From Ahniella sp. (GTDB lineage Bacteria; Pseudomonadota; Gammaproteobacteria; Xanthomonadales; Ahniellaceae): a stretch of 64,000 nt of DNA. Position 1 is the first letter of the stretch. The number at the start of each line of letters is the position of its first letter. The stretch covers positions 1-64,000 of the forward strand of contig JADJRU010000001.1 of NCBI GenBank assembly GCA_016712105.1. The letters are read 5' to 3'. The notes beneath the pieces were generated by a model, which was not told the DNA's origin, did no database searches, and saw only the letters and a program-made list of their open reading frames with translations. Position numbers and translations under genes: made by a program. Shown here in pieces: positions 49,981-59,705 of this stretch.

Positions 49981-52900
49981 TCATTCGAAACCATTCCCGA
50001 AGATGCCTGCAGCCTGCTCGGGCTGGGCAAAGGAGACTTCGCTCGGAGCCGATTCGATGCCCCGCGCCGAGTAGCTGGTCACCCGGTACAGCTCCTTGTT
50101 CCGGAAGCCGGCAAAGAAGTCGGCGAAGCCCGACACTGGCGAACTGCCGTAAGGCAGGAACTCGCCATTCTCCGCGCGTTTGTAGACCCGGTATCCGGCA
50201 ACCCGTGGATCGTTCGGCGCGAGCCAATCCAGGCCAACGATCGGCGAGTTGGGTTTGGTTCGCGTACCAAGCCCAGTCGGCACGGGCATCTCGCCCTTCG
50301 TGATGACCACGCGGTTGTCGTCCGACGACGCGTCGTCAAAGACACTTCCGCGAACCGGCACGATGTCGACGAACAGGCTGCGCACTTCATCGGACTGATG
50401 GCCCGCAGGGGTCGTCACACTGCGGTTGAACGTGAGTTCGGCGCCGCCGATCATCGCCGGGATGGATACGACACTCGCACTGATTCCGCCGCCTGCCGGG
50501 GCATCCCACGTGAGCCGGAGTTCTGAAGCGCCGTGAACCGCAGGGTTGTAGTCGGCACCCGCGTTGCGCACGACAATCCGCGCATTGCCTGCCTGACCGG
50601 CGATCCAATAGGTGCCACTGATCCCCGACGACTCGATTCGCAGATCAGGCAGATCGGCCAGGGAGCGCAACGTCAATCCATCCCCAAGCGCTTTTCCGTT
50701 CGTTGGCGGCAACTCCTTGCCACCGCGCAGGCGTTTGACGAAGTCGAGCGCATTCACACCACCCGGCAGGGCGGCTTGTTGGCTGATAGCGATAAATGCA
50801 TTCATCGAAGGATCAAACGCAAAATCGGGCCGCCAATGCTGCAGGCCATTGCTCGACAGCGCGGTGACCGCCACCTCGACCGTCGCCGTGGCAAACGACG
50901 GCACGCGCACGGTGATGTGTTCGCCACTGCCGATCAGCATGCCGATGGGATCGTCCGTTCGCGCCACATTCGTGATGCCCGTGCCGCCAAAGCCGAGCCC
51001 ACGGAAACTCACGACCGCCATGCCGTCTGCATCCAGTTCCACGCGCGGTCGCTCGCCGAGAATCTTTCGGCCATACGGATCCCGCGGTTCCGTGTTGTCG
51101 AAGACACATCGAACGGCGTCACATTGACCACGCGCCACCTGGAGCGCGTTCCGATTGCCGAGAACCGACACACCGTCCGTCGAAATCGTGTACGCAATGG
51201 TCAGCGTGCTGCTCAGGTTTGCGGTCAGCGAGGGCCATGACGCGCCCACCGGCAACGGCGGTATCTGCTGGGCGTTACGCGGCGCAACGGTCGTTTCGTC
51301 GAGGATCCGATAGGCGATCTGTCGTTGTGCCAGCCCGTTGTATTGGCCCAGGGGATTGTGCACCCAGGCCACCACCGGCTGTGTGCCGAGATAGACCAGA
51401 TCGGGCGCCATGTCACTGGACGATCCGGCAGCGCTGATCTGGATGCGCGGGCCGAACGAACCGTTACGCCACTCCGCACCCCATATTTCGATGTCCGGCG
51501 CGGCGATATTGCGATTGCGGTCGTATTCCCAGACAAGGAACCCGATCTCACCGCGCAGACACCCAATCAACGCGCGGCACGCCGCAAGGCGAGGCCGACC
51601 CACGCCCGGCTGCGAAGTCGGCATCGGTGCCGGCACGGACCAACTGGTGCCGTCAAAACGCGAGTAGTTCAACACCTGCGCACGCGCCAGATCGTCGCTG
51701 CCGAACCGGACCCCATCCAGTTCCATGATGGCGCGTGCTTGTGCCGTCGTCAGCGAACTTTCCGACCACACGGCGAGTGCGCGACCGCCCGAGAACATGA
51801 TCACGTCGAGGTTCTGTACGGCGACGGTACTGGAGTCAATCGTGCGGACAACTTCATTGCCGCCGGCATCAAAATGTGAGGCGCGCAGCCGACCGAGACT
51901 GTCCACACGAACCACCAACTGCCGACCGTAACCGTCCACCGCCAGGGCGTTGGCATAAAGTTTCGGACGCGGCAGGCGCAATGATTTGCTGCCGCGGTCG
52001 AGGGCCTGTTCGACCCAGGTCTTGTTGGCGATACTGCAGGCGTTGCCTTCTTCCACGGTAACCGCGTTGAACGTGTCTTCGCCGCAGATCACGGCACAGA
52101 TTTCGATACTGATGTCCAACCTGAAGTCGTAACAGACGCCAGAGTTCTGGATCACGTTCGGGGCCAGTCCACCGTCACCGATCGTGTTGCGCATCAGCAA
52201 CCCCATGTTCGGCGACGCAGTGACACTGGCACTGACCAGCCCGAACAGCACTTCCAGATCAAAGAACATGTCGACGCCACCAGCCAGACTGGGGTCGATG
52301 CTCGCATCCATCGGATTGCCGGTCGGTCCGCCGATGGCGCCATAGAACCCGAGTTCGGACGCCAGCCAGAAGTCGGCACCCAGTGTGGCCCCCGCAATCG
52401 GCGGCGCGCCCCACGGATAACGGAACAAGGGAATCTTGCCGGTATCGAGAATGGTTTGTTGCTCAACATTCGCAAGTGCCTGCACATCCGGATCGAACCC
52501 GAACAACGTGCCGTAGGAATCAGCCGCATCGGTGTCGTTCGAACCGATCACGTGATCGGTGCTGAGCCCGCCAATGCGCTCCAGGAAGAACGAATTCGTC
52601 AATCGATAACTGTAGTCACCGGCATTTGCGGCAACGTTGTCCTGCCGCGGAATGCCGTATTCCTGCATGTTGTTGTCTTCGACGATGACGCCTTGTTCGG
52701 TGGGCTGCAATGACCCGAAGAACATCGGTTGATACGGCGTTGCGAGCCCGTTGATCGACAGGGTGATTTCACTGTTGCGTGCATCCAGGTCGGCGGGAGC
52801 CGGCACCGTGCAGATTTCGAACATTTGCTCGGCATTGGTGCCCGGATTGCGGTCGACCACGATCCGTCCCTGATAACACGCGTTTTCGCCCAGCCGTGTC

Positions 52901-54888
52901 AGGTCGGGTAGTGGTGCCGTGTACTCGACGAGCCCCGACACCGTACACGCCGTTTCGGGATCAATGGTAAACTGCCCATAGTAGACCAAACTGCTGTCGC
53001 CGGGACGTTTCAGCAACAGGGTCGCACTTTGCACTGCACCAAGGCCGGACTCCCATTCGAAGCGCATCTCGCGGCCCTGATTACGCGCCACAAAGGCACT
53101 GTCCGGGAACCGCTGGGCATTCGGGAACGCGAACATGCCCTTGAATTTCTTCTTGCCAAAGTTGCCGTTGCTGGGATTCTGCAAACCCGCAATACGAAGG
53201 TTGCGTGGAACTGCTGTATTGCCGATCGGGATCGACGGCAGTTCAACCAGGATCACACCACCGATCACACTCGCGGACCCGCCAAACTGTGGACCTGAAT
53301 CGATCGTCAACTCGCCGGTGTCGAGATCCACTCGCACGCTGATATCGGTCGGCTGATAACCCAGCGTGGTCGGAGTCGCAGGATCATTGTCCTCATCAAT
53401 CTGACCGGTTTCGCCGTATCCACGCTGACCGGCATGGATTTGCACCACCAACGAAACGGACTGACCCGTTGTCCCGCGCAAGGCACCACCCGGATTCTCG
53501 AACGTATCGATGCCCGGAATCGGCAGACCCTTGTTGATCATTCGGATCTCACCCATCTCCCTGATCACGGCCATCATGCTCAGTCTCAGCAGCGCCTCCT
53601 TGTCGTATTCGAACGGCGCTTCGCCTTCATCGTCAGTGAACTTGCGCGCAAACGTCAGCGGGCAGCCGTTGAACGCATTGGCGTACACACCACCGCCCAC
53701 CTGTGATTGAGTGACGCTCATCTGGTGCTCGACGGCAAACAACGCATCTTCGTCGCCCGGGGGCGGATTGTTGTCCCGCGGATCACTGAATGCCGTATCC
53801 AGGCCACCCAGAACTTCCACATAGGCGTTCTCGATGAAATCCAGTTGGCCCAATCCGTTCCGCCCGACCAGTTTGATCAGGAACTGCGAATTGCCGGGCT
53901 GAAAGGAATTGATCGTGGTGAAGTTGCGACCTGTCGCGATGTACTGGCTGCGAGGTGTATCGGTATCGGGATCTGTGTCGCGGACAACCGCGACGACTTC
54001 GCCACTGGCGGGGCCGACGCCATCCAGCCAGGCGCTGGGTGCACGCGCACTGGCGCTGTACGTCCCATCGGCGGCCATTTCGATATTGCCGTCGATGGGG
54101 ACGATCCGACCGTTGGTGCCTCGCCAGTAAAAATTGGTCTGCCCGGAAACGCCGAAGCCATCCTGATCGGCAATCCGACCGGTGAACGTCATCCGCGCGC
54201 CTTCGTTGCTGGTGGTTGGCGGGTTCTGACTGAACGAAGCGCTGATCGCCGGCAGGCCCGATGGCGCGGTGACCCGCATGATCGCCTTGGCGACACCCAC
54301 CAGATTACGGCCGATCCGATTCTCGGCGCGAATTTCCACGGTTCCCGGGACCACCGCCGGGCGATCACGCGGCACGACGAACTTCCCCTGGAACGTGCCG
54401 TCACCGACGTTGATCGGACCGAGCACAGTCTCCCCATCGAACTTGACCGTCAGCGTACCCGCGCGCAGCGGCGACACCGTAAACCGCAGGGCTCGCCCTT
54501 GGGCAATCGTTGCCACCGGAAAGGTGATGACGGGCGGGGTCTGCACCGTAAATGCCGTCGAATCCAGTTGTGTTTCGCCAATCGAGACCCGGTACAAGAC
54601 CAGGAACTGCGCCCCAGGCACCGCGTTGGCGGGGATCACGACCTTGCGGATCACACTGCTGCCCGAAGCCGTAAAGTCGGCGACTTCGACGCGAACGACC
54701 GATGGCCGCGACTCCTCCAGATAGAGCCGATATCGGAACCCGCTGGTCAACCCGTCCAGATCCGCGGTCACCGTCGTCCCGGGTCCCCCCGAGGCCGGCA
54801 CGGGAACGACCGACTGGGCGGCGACAGTCGCCGTCATCAACACCCAACCCAACATCCCAAACAGCACAACCCGGACAATTCGATTCAT
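49981..54888 (-). CDS. Very large secreted multi-domain protein ending in FGNGFE
   Basis: From ATG 54888, preceded by GGAG, the 1635-residue protein begins with a signal peptide (MNRIVRVVLFGMLGWVLMTATVAAQ). The rest is mostly predicted beta: Ig-like or invasin-like N-terminal parts (GTVEIRAENRIG, ISASFSQNPPTTSNEGARMTFTG), a Cys-bearing middle, and a region resembling BNR/WD-like strands (about 1000-1400, ALAVWSESSL, FLVWEYDRNRN). A CARDB-like part (LPDLRIESSGISGTYWIAGQ) and a fibronectin-III-like end (GYRVYKRAENGEFLPYG, YRVTSYSARGIESAPS) follow. I know no named function. It ends GIFGNGFE. The long frame is unbroken. It is transcribed towards the ECF-kinase pair and could be its target or simply a neighbour. 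Confidence 0.75.
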   Translation of the reverse strand: MNRIVRVVLFGMLGWVLMTATVAAQSVVPVPASGGPGTTVTADLDGLTSGFRYRLYLEESRPSVVRVEVADFTASGSSVIRKVVIPANAVPGAQFLVLYRVSIGETQLDSTAFTVQTPPVITFPVATIAQGRALRFTVSPLRAGTLTVKFDGETVLGPINVGDGTFQGKFVVPRDRPAVVPGTVEIRAENRIGRNLVGVAKAIMRVTAPSGLPAISASFSQNPPTTSNEGARMTFTGRIADQDGFGVSGQTNFYWRGTNGRIVPIDGNIEMAADGTYSASARAPSAWLDGVGPASGEVVAVVRDTDPDTDTPRSQYIATGRNFTTINSFQPGNSQFLIKLVGRNGLGQLDFIENAYVEVLGGLDTAFSDPRDNNPPPGDEDALFAVEHQMSVTQSQVGGGVYANAFNGCPLTFARKFTDDEGEAPFEYDKEALLRLSMMAVIREMGEIRMINKGLPIPGIDTFENPGGALRGTTGQSVSLVVQIHAGQRGYGETGQIDEDNDPATPTTLGYQPTDISVRVDLDTGELTIDSGPQFGGSASVIGGVILVELPSIPIGNTAVPRNLRIAGLQNPSNGNFGKKKFKGMFAFPNAQRFPDSAFVARNQGREMRFEWESGLGAVQSATLLLKRPGDSSLVYYGQFTIDPETACTVSGLVEYTAPLPDLTRLGENACYQGRIVVDRNPGTNAEQMFEICTVPAPADLDARNSEITLSINGLATPYQPMFFGSLQPTEQGVIVEDNNMQEYGIPRQDNVAANAGDYSYRLTNSFFLERIGGLSTDHVIGSNDTDAADSYGTLFGFDPDVQALANVEQQTILDTGKIPLFRYPWGAPPIAGATLGADFWLASELGFYGAIGGPTGNPMDASIDPSLAGGVDMFFDLEVLFGLVSASVTASPNMGLLMRNTIGDGGLAPNVIQNSGVCYDFRLDISIEICAVICGEDTFNAVTVEEGNACSIANKTWVEQALDRGSKSLRLPRPKLYANALAVDGYGRQLVVRVDSLGRLRASHFDAGGNEVVRTIDSSTVAVQNLDVIMFSGGRALAVWSESSLTTAQARAIMELDGVRFGSDDLARAQVLNYSRFDGTSWSVPAPMPTSQPGVGRPRLAACRALIGCLRGEIGFLVWEYDRNRNIAAPDIEIWGAEWRNGSFGPRIQISAAGSSSDMAPDLVYLGTQPVVAWVHNPLGQYNGLAQRQIAYRILDETTVAPRNAQQIPPLPVGASWPSLTANLSSTLTIAYTISTDGVSVLGNRNALQVARGQCDAVRCVFDNTEPRDPYGRKILGERPRVELDADGMAVVSFRGLGFGGTGITNVARTDDPIGMLIGSGEHITVRVPSFATATVEVAVTALSSNGLQHWRPDFAFDPSMNAFIAISQQAALPGGVNALDFVKRLRGGKELPPTNGKALGDGLTLRSLADLPDLRIESSGISGTYWIAGQAGNARIVVRNAGADYNPAVHGASELRLTWDAPAGGGISASVVSIPAMIGGAELTFNRSVTTPAGHQSDEVRSLFVDIVPVRGSVFDDASSDDNRVVITKGEMPVPTGLGTRTKPNSPIVGLDWLAPNDPRVAGYRVYKRAENGEFLPYGSSPVSGFADFFAGFRNKELYRVTSYSARGIESAPSEVSFAQPEQAAGIFGNGFE

Positions 54889-55091
54889 GGCAGTGACTCC
54901 TTCCTGCCCATGGATACGGCAGATCCGGAAAAACTGGTCCATTGGATCGTTGGACGCACCTTTCCGGTGTTGCCCAACCCTTCCGTCCAGACCGTCAGAG
55001 GGCGCTCAACACCGCCACCAATGTGGGATCCCGGCATTCGCTGGGACGGTGCCAGTTCTGGCGCTTCCCTTTTGATGCACGCCTCAATCGC
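54889..55091. other. Intergenic gap before the large secreted-protein gene
   Basis: About 200 bases between the toxin stop and the secreted-protein start hold no gene. The only clear element is the GGAG ribosome-binding site before ATG 54888. No strong promoter or hairpin was recognised. Confidence 0.5.
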
Positions 55092-55673
55092 TCAGATCAG
55101 ATCGGCCGCCACGGCCAATCGTTCCGCCACTTGCAGCAAGTGATTGCGTCGGAACGCGGCAAGGAACTCGTCAATTGCAATAGGCGGTCTGGCAGCACGA
55201 GACCTCATGCGTTTCATGGCTCGCAGGGCAGAAATCTCGTCCAGGTCAAATTGCGCAATGATGAAGTCATCCGGATGAATGGCGCAGACACCGTATTGAG
55301 CCAGGTTGCGGTCCGGAAAGTCTTTCAGGTTATAGGTGACAATGCAGTCTGCGTGGCCGCCAATTGCCGCCGCCAGAACATGCAAGTCATTCCGATCAGG
55401 CAGTACCAGACTCGACTCGATGGATCGGCAAGCAGCAGGATCAACCTCCCAGTCCGGTACCGCCTGACGCATCGCGTCTCGACGATAGTCCAGTTTCCCG
55501 ATCAACTCAGGACGCTTTGCCACGACATTCCGCATCCACTCCTCTTCAATCTGCCGGCTCCACTTGGCTGCAAACAAGTCTGCAGTTGCCAGACTCAACA
55601 ACGCGTCGGCGACGGATATCGGATAGAGCACGCAGGCATCCAGCACAGCGGTAAAGCGCAGGTGGCCCGCCAT
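55092..55673 (-). CDS. PIN-domain toxin of a type II toxin-antitoxin pair
   Basis: The 193-residue product starts MAGHLRFTAVLDACVLYP, with the first PIN acidic residue in LDACVLYP. It then has ADLFAAKWSRQIEEEWMRNV, the second acid in VLPDRNDLHVLAAAIGGHADCIVTYNLKDFP and the third near it (DLKDF-type). PIN domains are metal-dependent RNases. The start at 55673 lies one base after the antitoxin stop (55675), so both are co-translated. At 193 residues it is longer than VapC; it fits the larger PIN toxins paired with HTH antitoxins. Confidence 0.85.
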   Translation of the reverse strand: MAGHLRFTAVLDACVLYPISVADALLSLATADLFAAKWSRQIEEEWMRNVVAKRPELIGKLDYRRDAMRQAVPDWEVDPAACRSIESSLVLPDRNDLHVLAAAIGGHADCIVTYNLKDFPDRNLAQYGVCAIHPDDFIIAQFDLDEISALRAMKRMRSRAARPPIAIDEFLAAFRRNHLLQVAERLAVAADLI

Positions 55674-55674
55674 G

Positions 55675-56151
55675 TCAGAAGTCGAGGCCGATCTCGATTG
55701 CGTTCTTCGACATTCGCTCAAGTGCCTCTTCGCGTCCTGCTTGCGACGCACGCTTGTAGGCCATCAAGTCTTCGAACAGGATGCGGCGGTGTGATCCGAC
55801 TTTGCGGCTCAGCGGCAACTTCCCGGCATCGATTTCCCGGATCAGAAAGGGCCGCGATACGTTGAGGAAGTTCGCCGCCTCGAGCGTGGTCATCTCCCGG
55901 TTACCCGGGATGACCGTCACGACTTTCCGTTCGCTGAGTGCGGCGAGCACCTCACCGAACAACCGCAGAGCAGCCGTAGGCACCGACACCGACGGCAAAT
56001 CGCCATCGGAGCTTGTTACCTGAATGGACACGGCTCTCGCGCGATCCAGCGATTCACTGATACAGCGATGCGCCACCTTCGCCATGTCGCGCTCGTCATC
56101 GGTCATCGCCTCGAGCGCCGAGCGCATCGATCGTTCTTGAGTGATCGGCAT
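55675..56151 (-). CDS. HTH/excisionase-type antitoxin
   Basis: The 158-residue product has a helical N-terminus and a C-terminal winged-helix of the MerR/excisionase (HTH_17) type: REMTTLEAANFLNVSRPFLIREIDAGKLPLSRKVGSHRRILFEDLMAYKRA. Such antitoxins bind their own promoter and neutralise the paired PIN toxin. GGAGGAG lies 8 bases before ATG 56151, a strong ribosome-binding site. A palindrome (56180-56194) sits just upstream. The order antitoxin then toxin is standard. Confidence 0.87.
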   Translation of the reverse strand: MPITQERSMRSALEAMTDDERDMAKVAHRCISESLDRARAVSIQVTSSDGDLPSVSVPTAALRLFGEVLAALSERKVVTVIPGNREMTTLEAANFLNVSRPFLIREIDAGKLPLSRKVGSHRRILFEDLMAYKRASQAGREEALERMSKNAIEIGLDF

Positions 56152-56843
56152 ATCTGAAACTCCTCCGCAGAACCTGTATGTGCAATATATGCACTAAACA
56201 GCACAAATGCAACGCCCCCGACAGTGGCATTCAGTCGATGAATGGCCCCTCTCATGGCGACATCTTTTGGCAGCAAGCCTCGTCGATCAAGCCACTGCGC
56301 CAGCGCGTCTTCTGCTGGCAGACACTCGACCGTCTTCCGTGCCGTCGGCTTCATCGTCACACTCGGCACCAGATTGCCGAGCACACGCCAGAGGCGTCCG
56401 TCGCGATCGATCAGGAGACGTGTCTCACTCCCGAATACGGGCACACCACGAATCCGTTGTTCCACTCGCAACATCCGAAGTCCGCTTGGACCACCCGGGC
56501 TGTCACCCAGAACCGACATCGTTTCGACGTCGTTGGCTTTCAGTCCAAACAAGCTGCTCTGTGCAACCAGAAAGTCTCGAGCGATCATCTCACTCGAACG
56601 GTTTGGCGCCGGCCCGGTTAATGGGCCGGAGCGTCGCCACAATTCCGAGACACCGCCCGTGGCGCCCGATGGACGAACGATCAATGGGTCGTGGCTCGAC
56701 AACTGTGGTGCCGACACTTCCGTCTGGGCGTGACGATCACCAGGATCAGACCGCGACAAGTCGACCGTACTCGACGCTCCGGCCTCGATGGCCAAGACCG
56801 CCAAAGTCATTGCGATCAGGCTTTTGATCCAACCACTCGACAT
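56103..56843 (-). pseudogene. Truncated fungalysin/thermolysin-propeptide (M36-type) gene
   Basis: From ATG 56843 the frame has a signal peptide (MSSGWIKSLIAMTLAVLAIEAGA). An FTP propeptide domain follows: ARDFLVAQSSLFGLKANDVETMSVL, RMLRVEQRIRGVPVFGSETRLLIDRDGRLWRVLGNLVP and ALAQWLDRRGLLPKD. In M36 metallopeptidases this propeptide is followed by a catalytic domain with HEYxH. Here the homology stops near 56230, and the frame runs through the toxin-antitoxin promoter into the antitoxin gene, ending at 56103. The catalytic part is absent. The residual ORF is very unlikely to be a protease. Confidence 0.75.
56180..56194 (-). promoter_or_regulatory. Candidate operator of the toxin-antitoxin pair
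   Basis: GTGCAATATATGCAC is a nearly perfect palindrome with GTGCA/TGCAC arms, 29 bases before the antitoxin ATG. It is AT-rich against a GC-rich background. On the minus strand TTGTGC lies just upstream and could be a -35 element. It is a natural site for autorepression by the HTH antitoxin. Confidence 0.6.
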
Positions 56844-56916
56844 GTCGCCACCCTGCTTTGGCATCGGCAACACAAGTCCGAAACCAAAGAACTGCCCGGA
56901 CGACTAGCGGGCCCAT

Positions 56917-59290
56917 TCAATCGACGCGAGGTTGCGGCGTCCGGAGTCTCAACGCATTCACCACCACCGACACGGACGAAAGGCTCATCGCCAGCGCGGC
57001 AATCATTGGGCTCAGCAATAGGCCGAATGTGGGATACAGCGCCCCGGCGGCGATCGGCACACCGATCGCGTTGTACGCAAACGCGAAGACAAGATTCTGC
57101 TTCATGTTGGCAACCGTCGCCTGCGAAATCCCGATCGCCCGGACGATCCCGCGCAAGTCTCCCTTCACCAGTGTGACCTGGGCACTGGACATCGCCACGT
57201 CGGTGCCCGTGCCCATGGCAATGCCAACATCCGCAGCGGCCAGCGCCGGCGCATCGTTGATGCCGTCACCGGCCATGGCGACACGACGTCCTTCGGATTT
57301 GAGTCGCGCGACGAGTGCCGCCTTGTCCTGCGGGCGGACTTCGCCGTAGACCTCATCGATGCCCAGACCACGCGCCACCGCGTCGGCCGTCGTTTTTCCG
57401 TCCCCGGTCGCCATGACGATCCGCAGGCCCGCGGCATGCAGCGACTTGATCGCTTCCGTTGTGGTTGCCTTCACTTGATCGGCCACCGCAACCATTCCGG
57501 CCAGGTGTCCATCCACCGAGAGGAACATCGTGCTGGCACCTTCAAGACGCAGCGCCTCGGCGGGTACCATGGCGGGTTCCATGGCAATCCCTTCTTCTTT
57601 CAGCAATGCCGTGTTGCCCAACACCATCTGGTGCCCACGGACCCGGCCGCGCACACCCATGCCGGTTGCCGATTCGAACGTCTCGGCGGGATCCAGCACC
57701 AATTCGCGACGTCGGGCTTCGGTGACGATGGCCTCGGCGAGCGGATGTTCGCTGCCCTGATCGAGACTGGCAGCGAGACGCAGTACTTCGTTTTCGTCGA
57801 ACCCACCAAACACCACGACACTTCGGAATCGCGGTTTTGCCCTCGGTCAAGGTGCCTGTCTTGTCGAGAATCAACGTGTCGATGTCGCGCAAGCGTTCAA
57901 TCGCCTCGGCATCACGGAACAACACACCGGCCTGGGCGGCACGGCCAGTCGCCACCATGATCGACATGGGCGTGGCCAAACCCAGCGCGCAGGGACAAGC
58001 GATGATCAGCACGGCGACGGCATTGACGATGGCATAGGTCCAGGACGGCTCCGGCCCGAACAAGCCCCAGAACAACAGCGTGGCCAGCGCCGTCCCCATG
58101 ACAGCAAGCACAAACCAGAAGCTCACCCGATCGGCCATTCTTTGCATGGGAGCGCGCGAGCGCTGTGCCTGGGCGACCAGCGCCACGATCTGCGCGAGCA
58201 CGGAATTGCTGCCGATACCGGTCGCGCCAATGATCAAACTGCCATGACCGTTGATCGTTGCGCCAATGACGCGGCTGCCTGGCGTCTTTTCAACGGGCAT
58301 CGGCTCACCGGTCAGCATCGATTCGTCGACTGTGCTGTGTCCGTCCAGCACCTCTCCATCCACCGGCACTTTTTCGCCAGGGCGGACACGCAAACGGTCA
58401 CCGACATGCACATGCGTCAGTTCGATGTCCTCTTCGACGCCATCGGCGCGAATCCGTCTCGCGGTTTTGGGTGCGAGCCCCAACAGCGCCTTGATGGCTG
58501 CCGACGTGTTCGATCTGGCCTTGAGTTCGAGAAGCTGGCCGAGCAAGGTCAGCGACACGATGATCGCCGCGGCCTCATAGTAAACGCCGATCCGACCATG
58601 CTCCCGGAAAGAATCCGGGAATACGCCGGGCACCAGCGTGGCGACCACGCTGTATCCGAAGGCTGAGCCAACGCCGGTCGCGATGAGGGTCCACATGTTC
58701 GGACTGAGGTTGCGCACGGACTGCAGCGCCCGGACAAAAAACGGCCAACCCGCCCACAACACCACCGGCGCCGAGAGCGCCAGTTCCAGCCACGTTCGAG
58801 CTGCGGCAGAAATTCCGGATAGCTGATGGCCGAACATGGCCACCACCAGCACGGTGATCGACAAGGGCAAGGTCCACCAGAAGCGACGGCGGAAGTCGAT
58901 GAGTTCCGGGAGCTCGGCATCGTCAAGCGTCGGCATCATCGGCTCAAGCGCCATGCCGCAGATCGTACAAGCGCCGGGATGATCCTGGATCACTTCCGGA
59001 TGCATCGGGCAGGTGTAGCGCGCACCCGGAACCGCTGCTTGCGAATCGGACGGTGGCGCGGGCTCGAGATAACGCGACGGGTCGGCCAGAAATTTGGTCC
59101 GGCATCCCGCCGAGCAGAACCGGTAGGTATGTCCCTCGTGATCGGCTGCGTGGGGACCATCCGCTGCAACCGTCATCCCGCAGACTGGATCAATGTTCCC
59201 TTGCGGAGCATCGGTTGCGGGCGCAAGGCTCGTGTCGACACGATGACGGGTATGCCCACCTGGATGTTTCGAGCCTGACTCTGTGGACAT
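56917..59290 (-). CDS. Copper-translocating P1B-type ATPase with YHS and heavy-metal-binding domains, one frameshift
   Basis: The product of about 790 residues exports copper across the inner membrane. The N-terminus is unusual: a His-rich start, a YHS domain (IDPVCGMTVAADG, YRFCSAGCRTKFLADP) and a heavy-metal-binding domain (YTCPMHPEVIQDHPGACTICGMAL). The membrane part has the CPC motif in ACPCALGLATP (about 430), and the phosphorylation site DKTGTLTEGK is at about 475. A frame change in T4 at 57835-57838 (plus strand, one T extra) follows directly; correction gives TEGKPRFRSVVVFGG. The ATP domain has SEHPLAEAI, ATGDG and GDGINDAPAL. ATG 59290 follows GGAG. CopA or ActP would be a fitting name. 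Confidence 0.93.
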
Positions 59291-59705
59291 GTCCGATCTC
59301 CATTCGTGCTGCCAGTATGCAGCCTGGACACAGGTTCGGAGTCAGAGTGATCTGTTGTCATTCAGCTTGAGGGGAGCTCGGTACGAGAAGACCGCGCAGG
59401 CGAACGTATCCAACCATCAAGGCGAGCTTGTCCTGTTCGCGTTCGGGGCCAATCTGCCCCTCATCCGGCCTTCGGCCACCTTCTCCCGTGAAACGGGAGA
59501 AGGCAAAGGCGACGCTACTCCGGCCGACCCTTCGCGCAGGACATTCATCCGGCCTTCGGCCACCTTCCCCGCCCACACTTCGCGCCAGAATTTCCCTCAT
59601 CCGGCCTTCGGCCACCTTCTCCGACCAACACTTCGCGCCAGTTTTTCCCTCATCCGGCCTTCGGCCACCTTCTCCCGTGAAACGGGAGAAGGGATGCTGC
59701 ATGGA
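59291..59705. repeat. Array of CATCCGGCCTTCGGCCACC / CTTCTCCCG hairpin repeats
   Basis: The unit CTCATCCGGCCTTCGGCCAC followed by CTTCTCCCG-TGAAA-CGGGAGAAG occurs complete near 59459-59500 and 59651-59693. Shorter pieces lie near 59547 and 59598, separated by CACTTCGCGCCAG spacers. Each contains the small hairpin GGCCTTCGGCC and the longer CTTCTCCCG/CGGGAGAAG hairpin. The same family is at 17021-17216. No gene is seen in 59291-59705. On either strand this array lies between the P-type ATPase 5' side and the acyl-CoA dehydrogenase 3' end. Confidence 0.85.

Noticed and set aside
49824..50030. N-terminal extension of the ECF sigma factor
   Set aside because: It translates the interspersed hairpin repeats and overlaps the end of the large secreted-protein gene.
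53707..55143. 478-codon plus-strand frame opposite the large secreted protein
   Set aside because: The minus-strand gene has a signal peptide, a ribosome-binding site and more than 1600 codons without a stop. The plus frame has no domain character.
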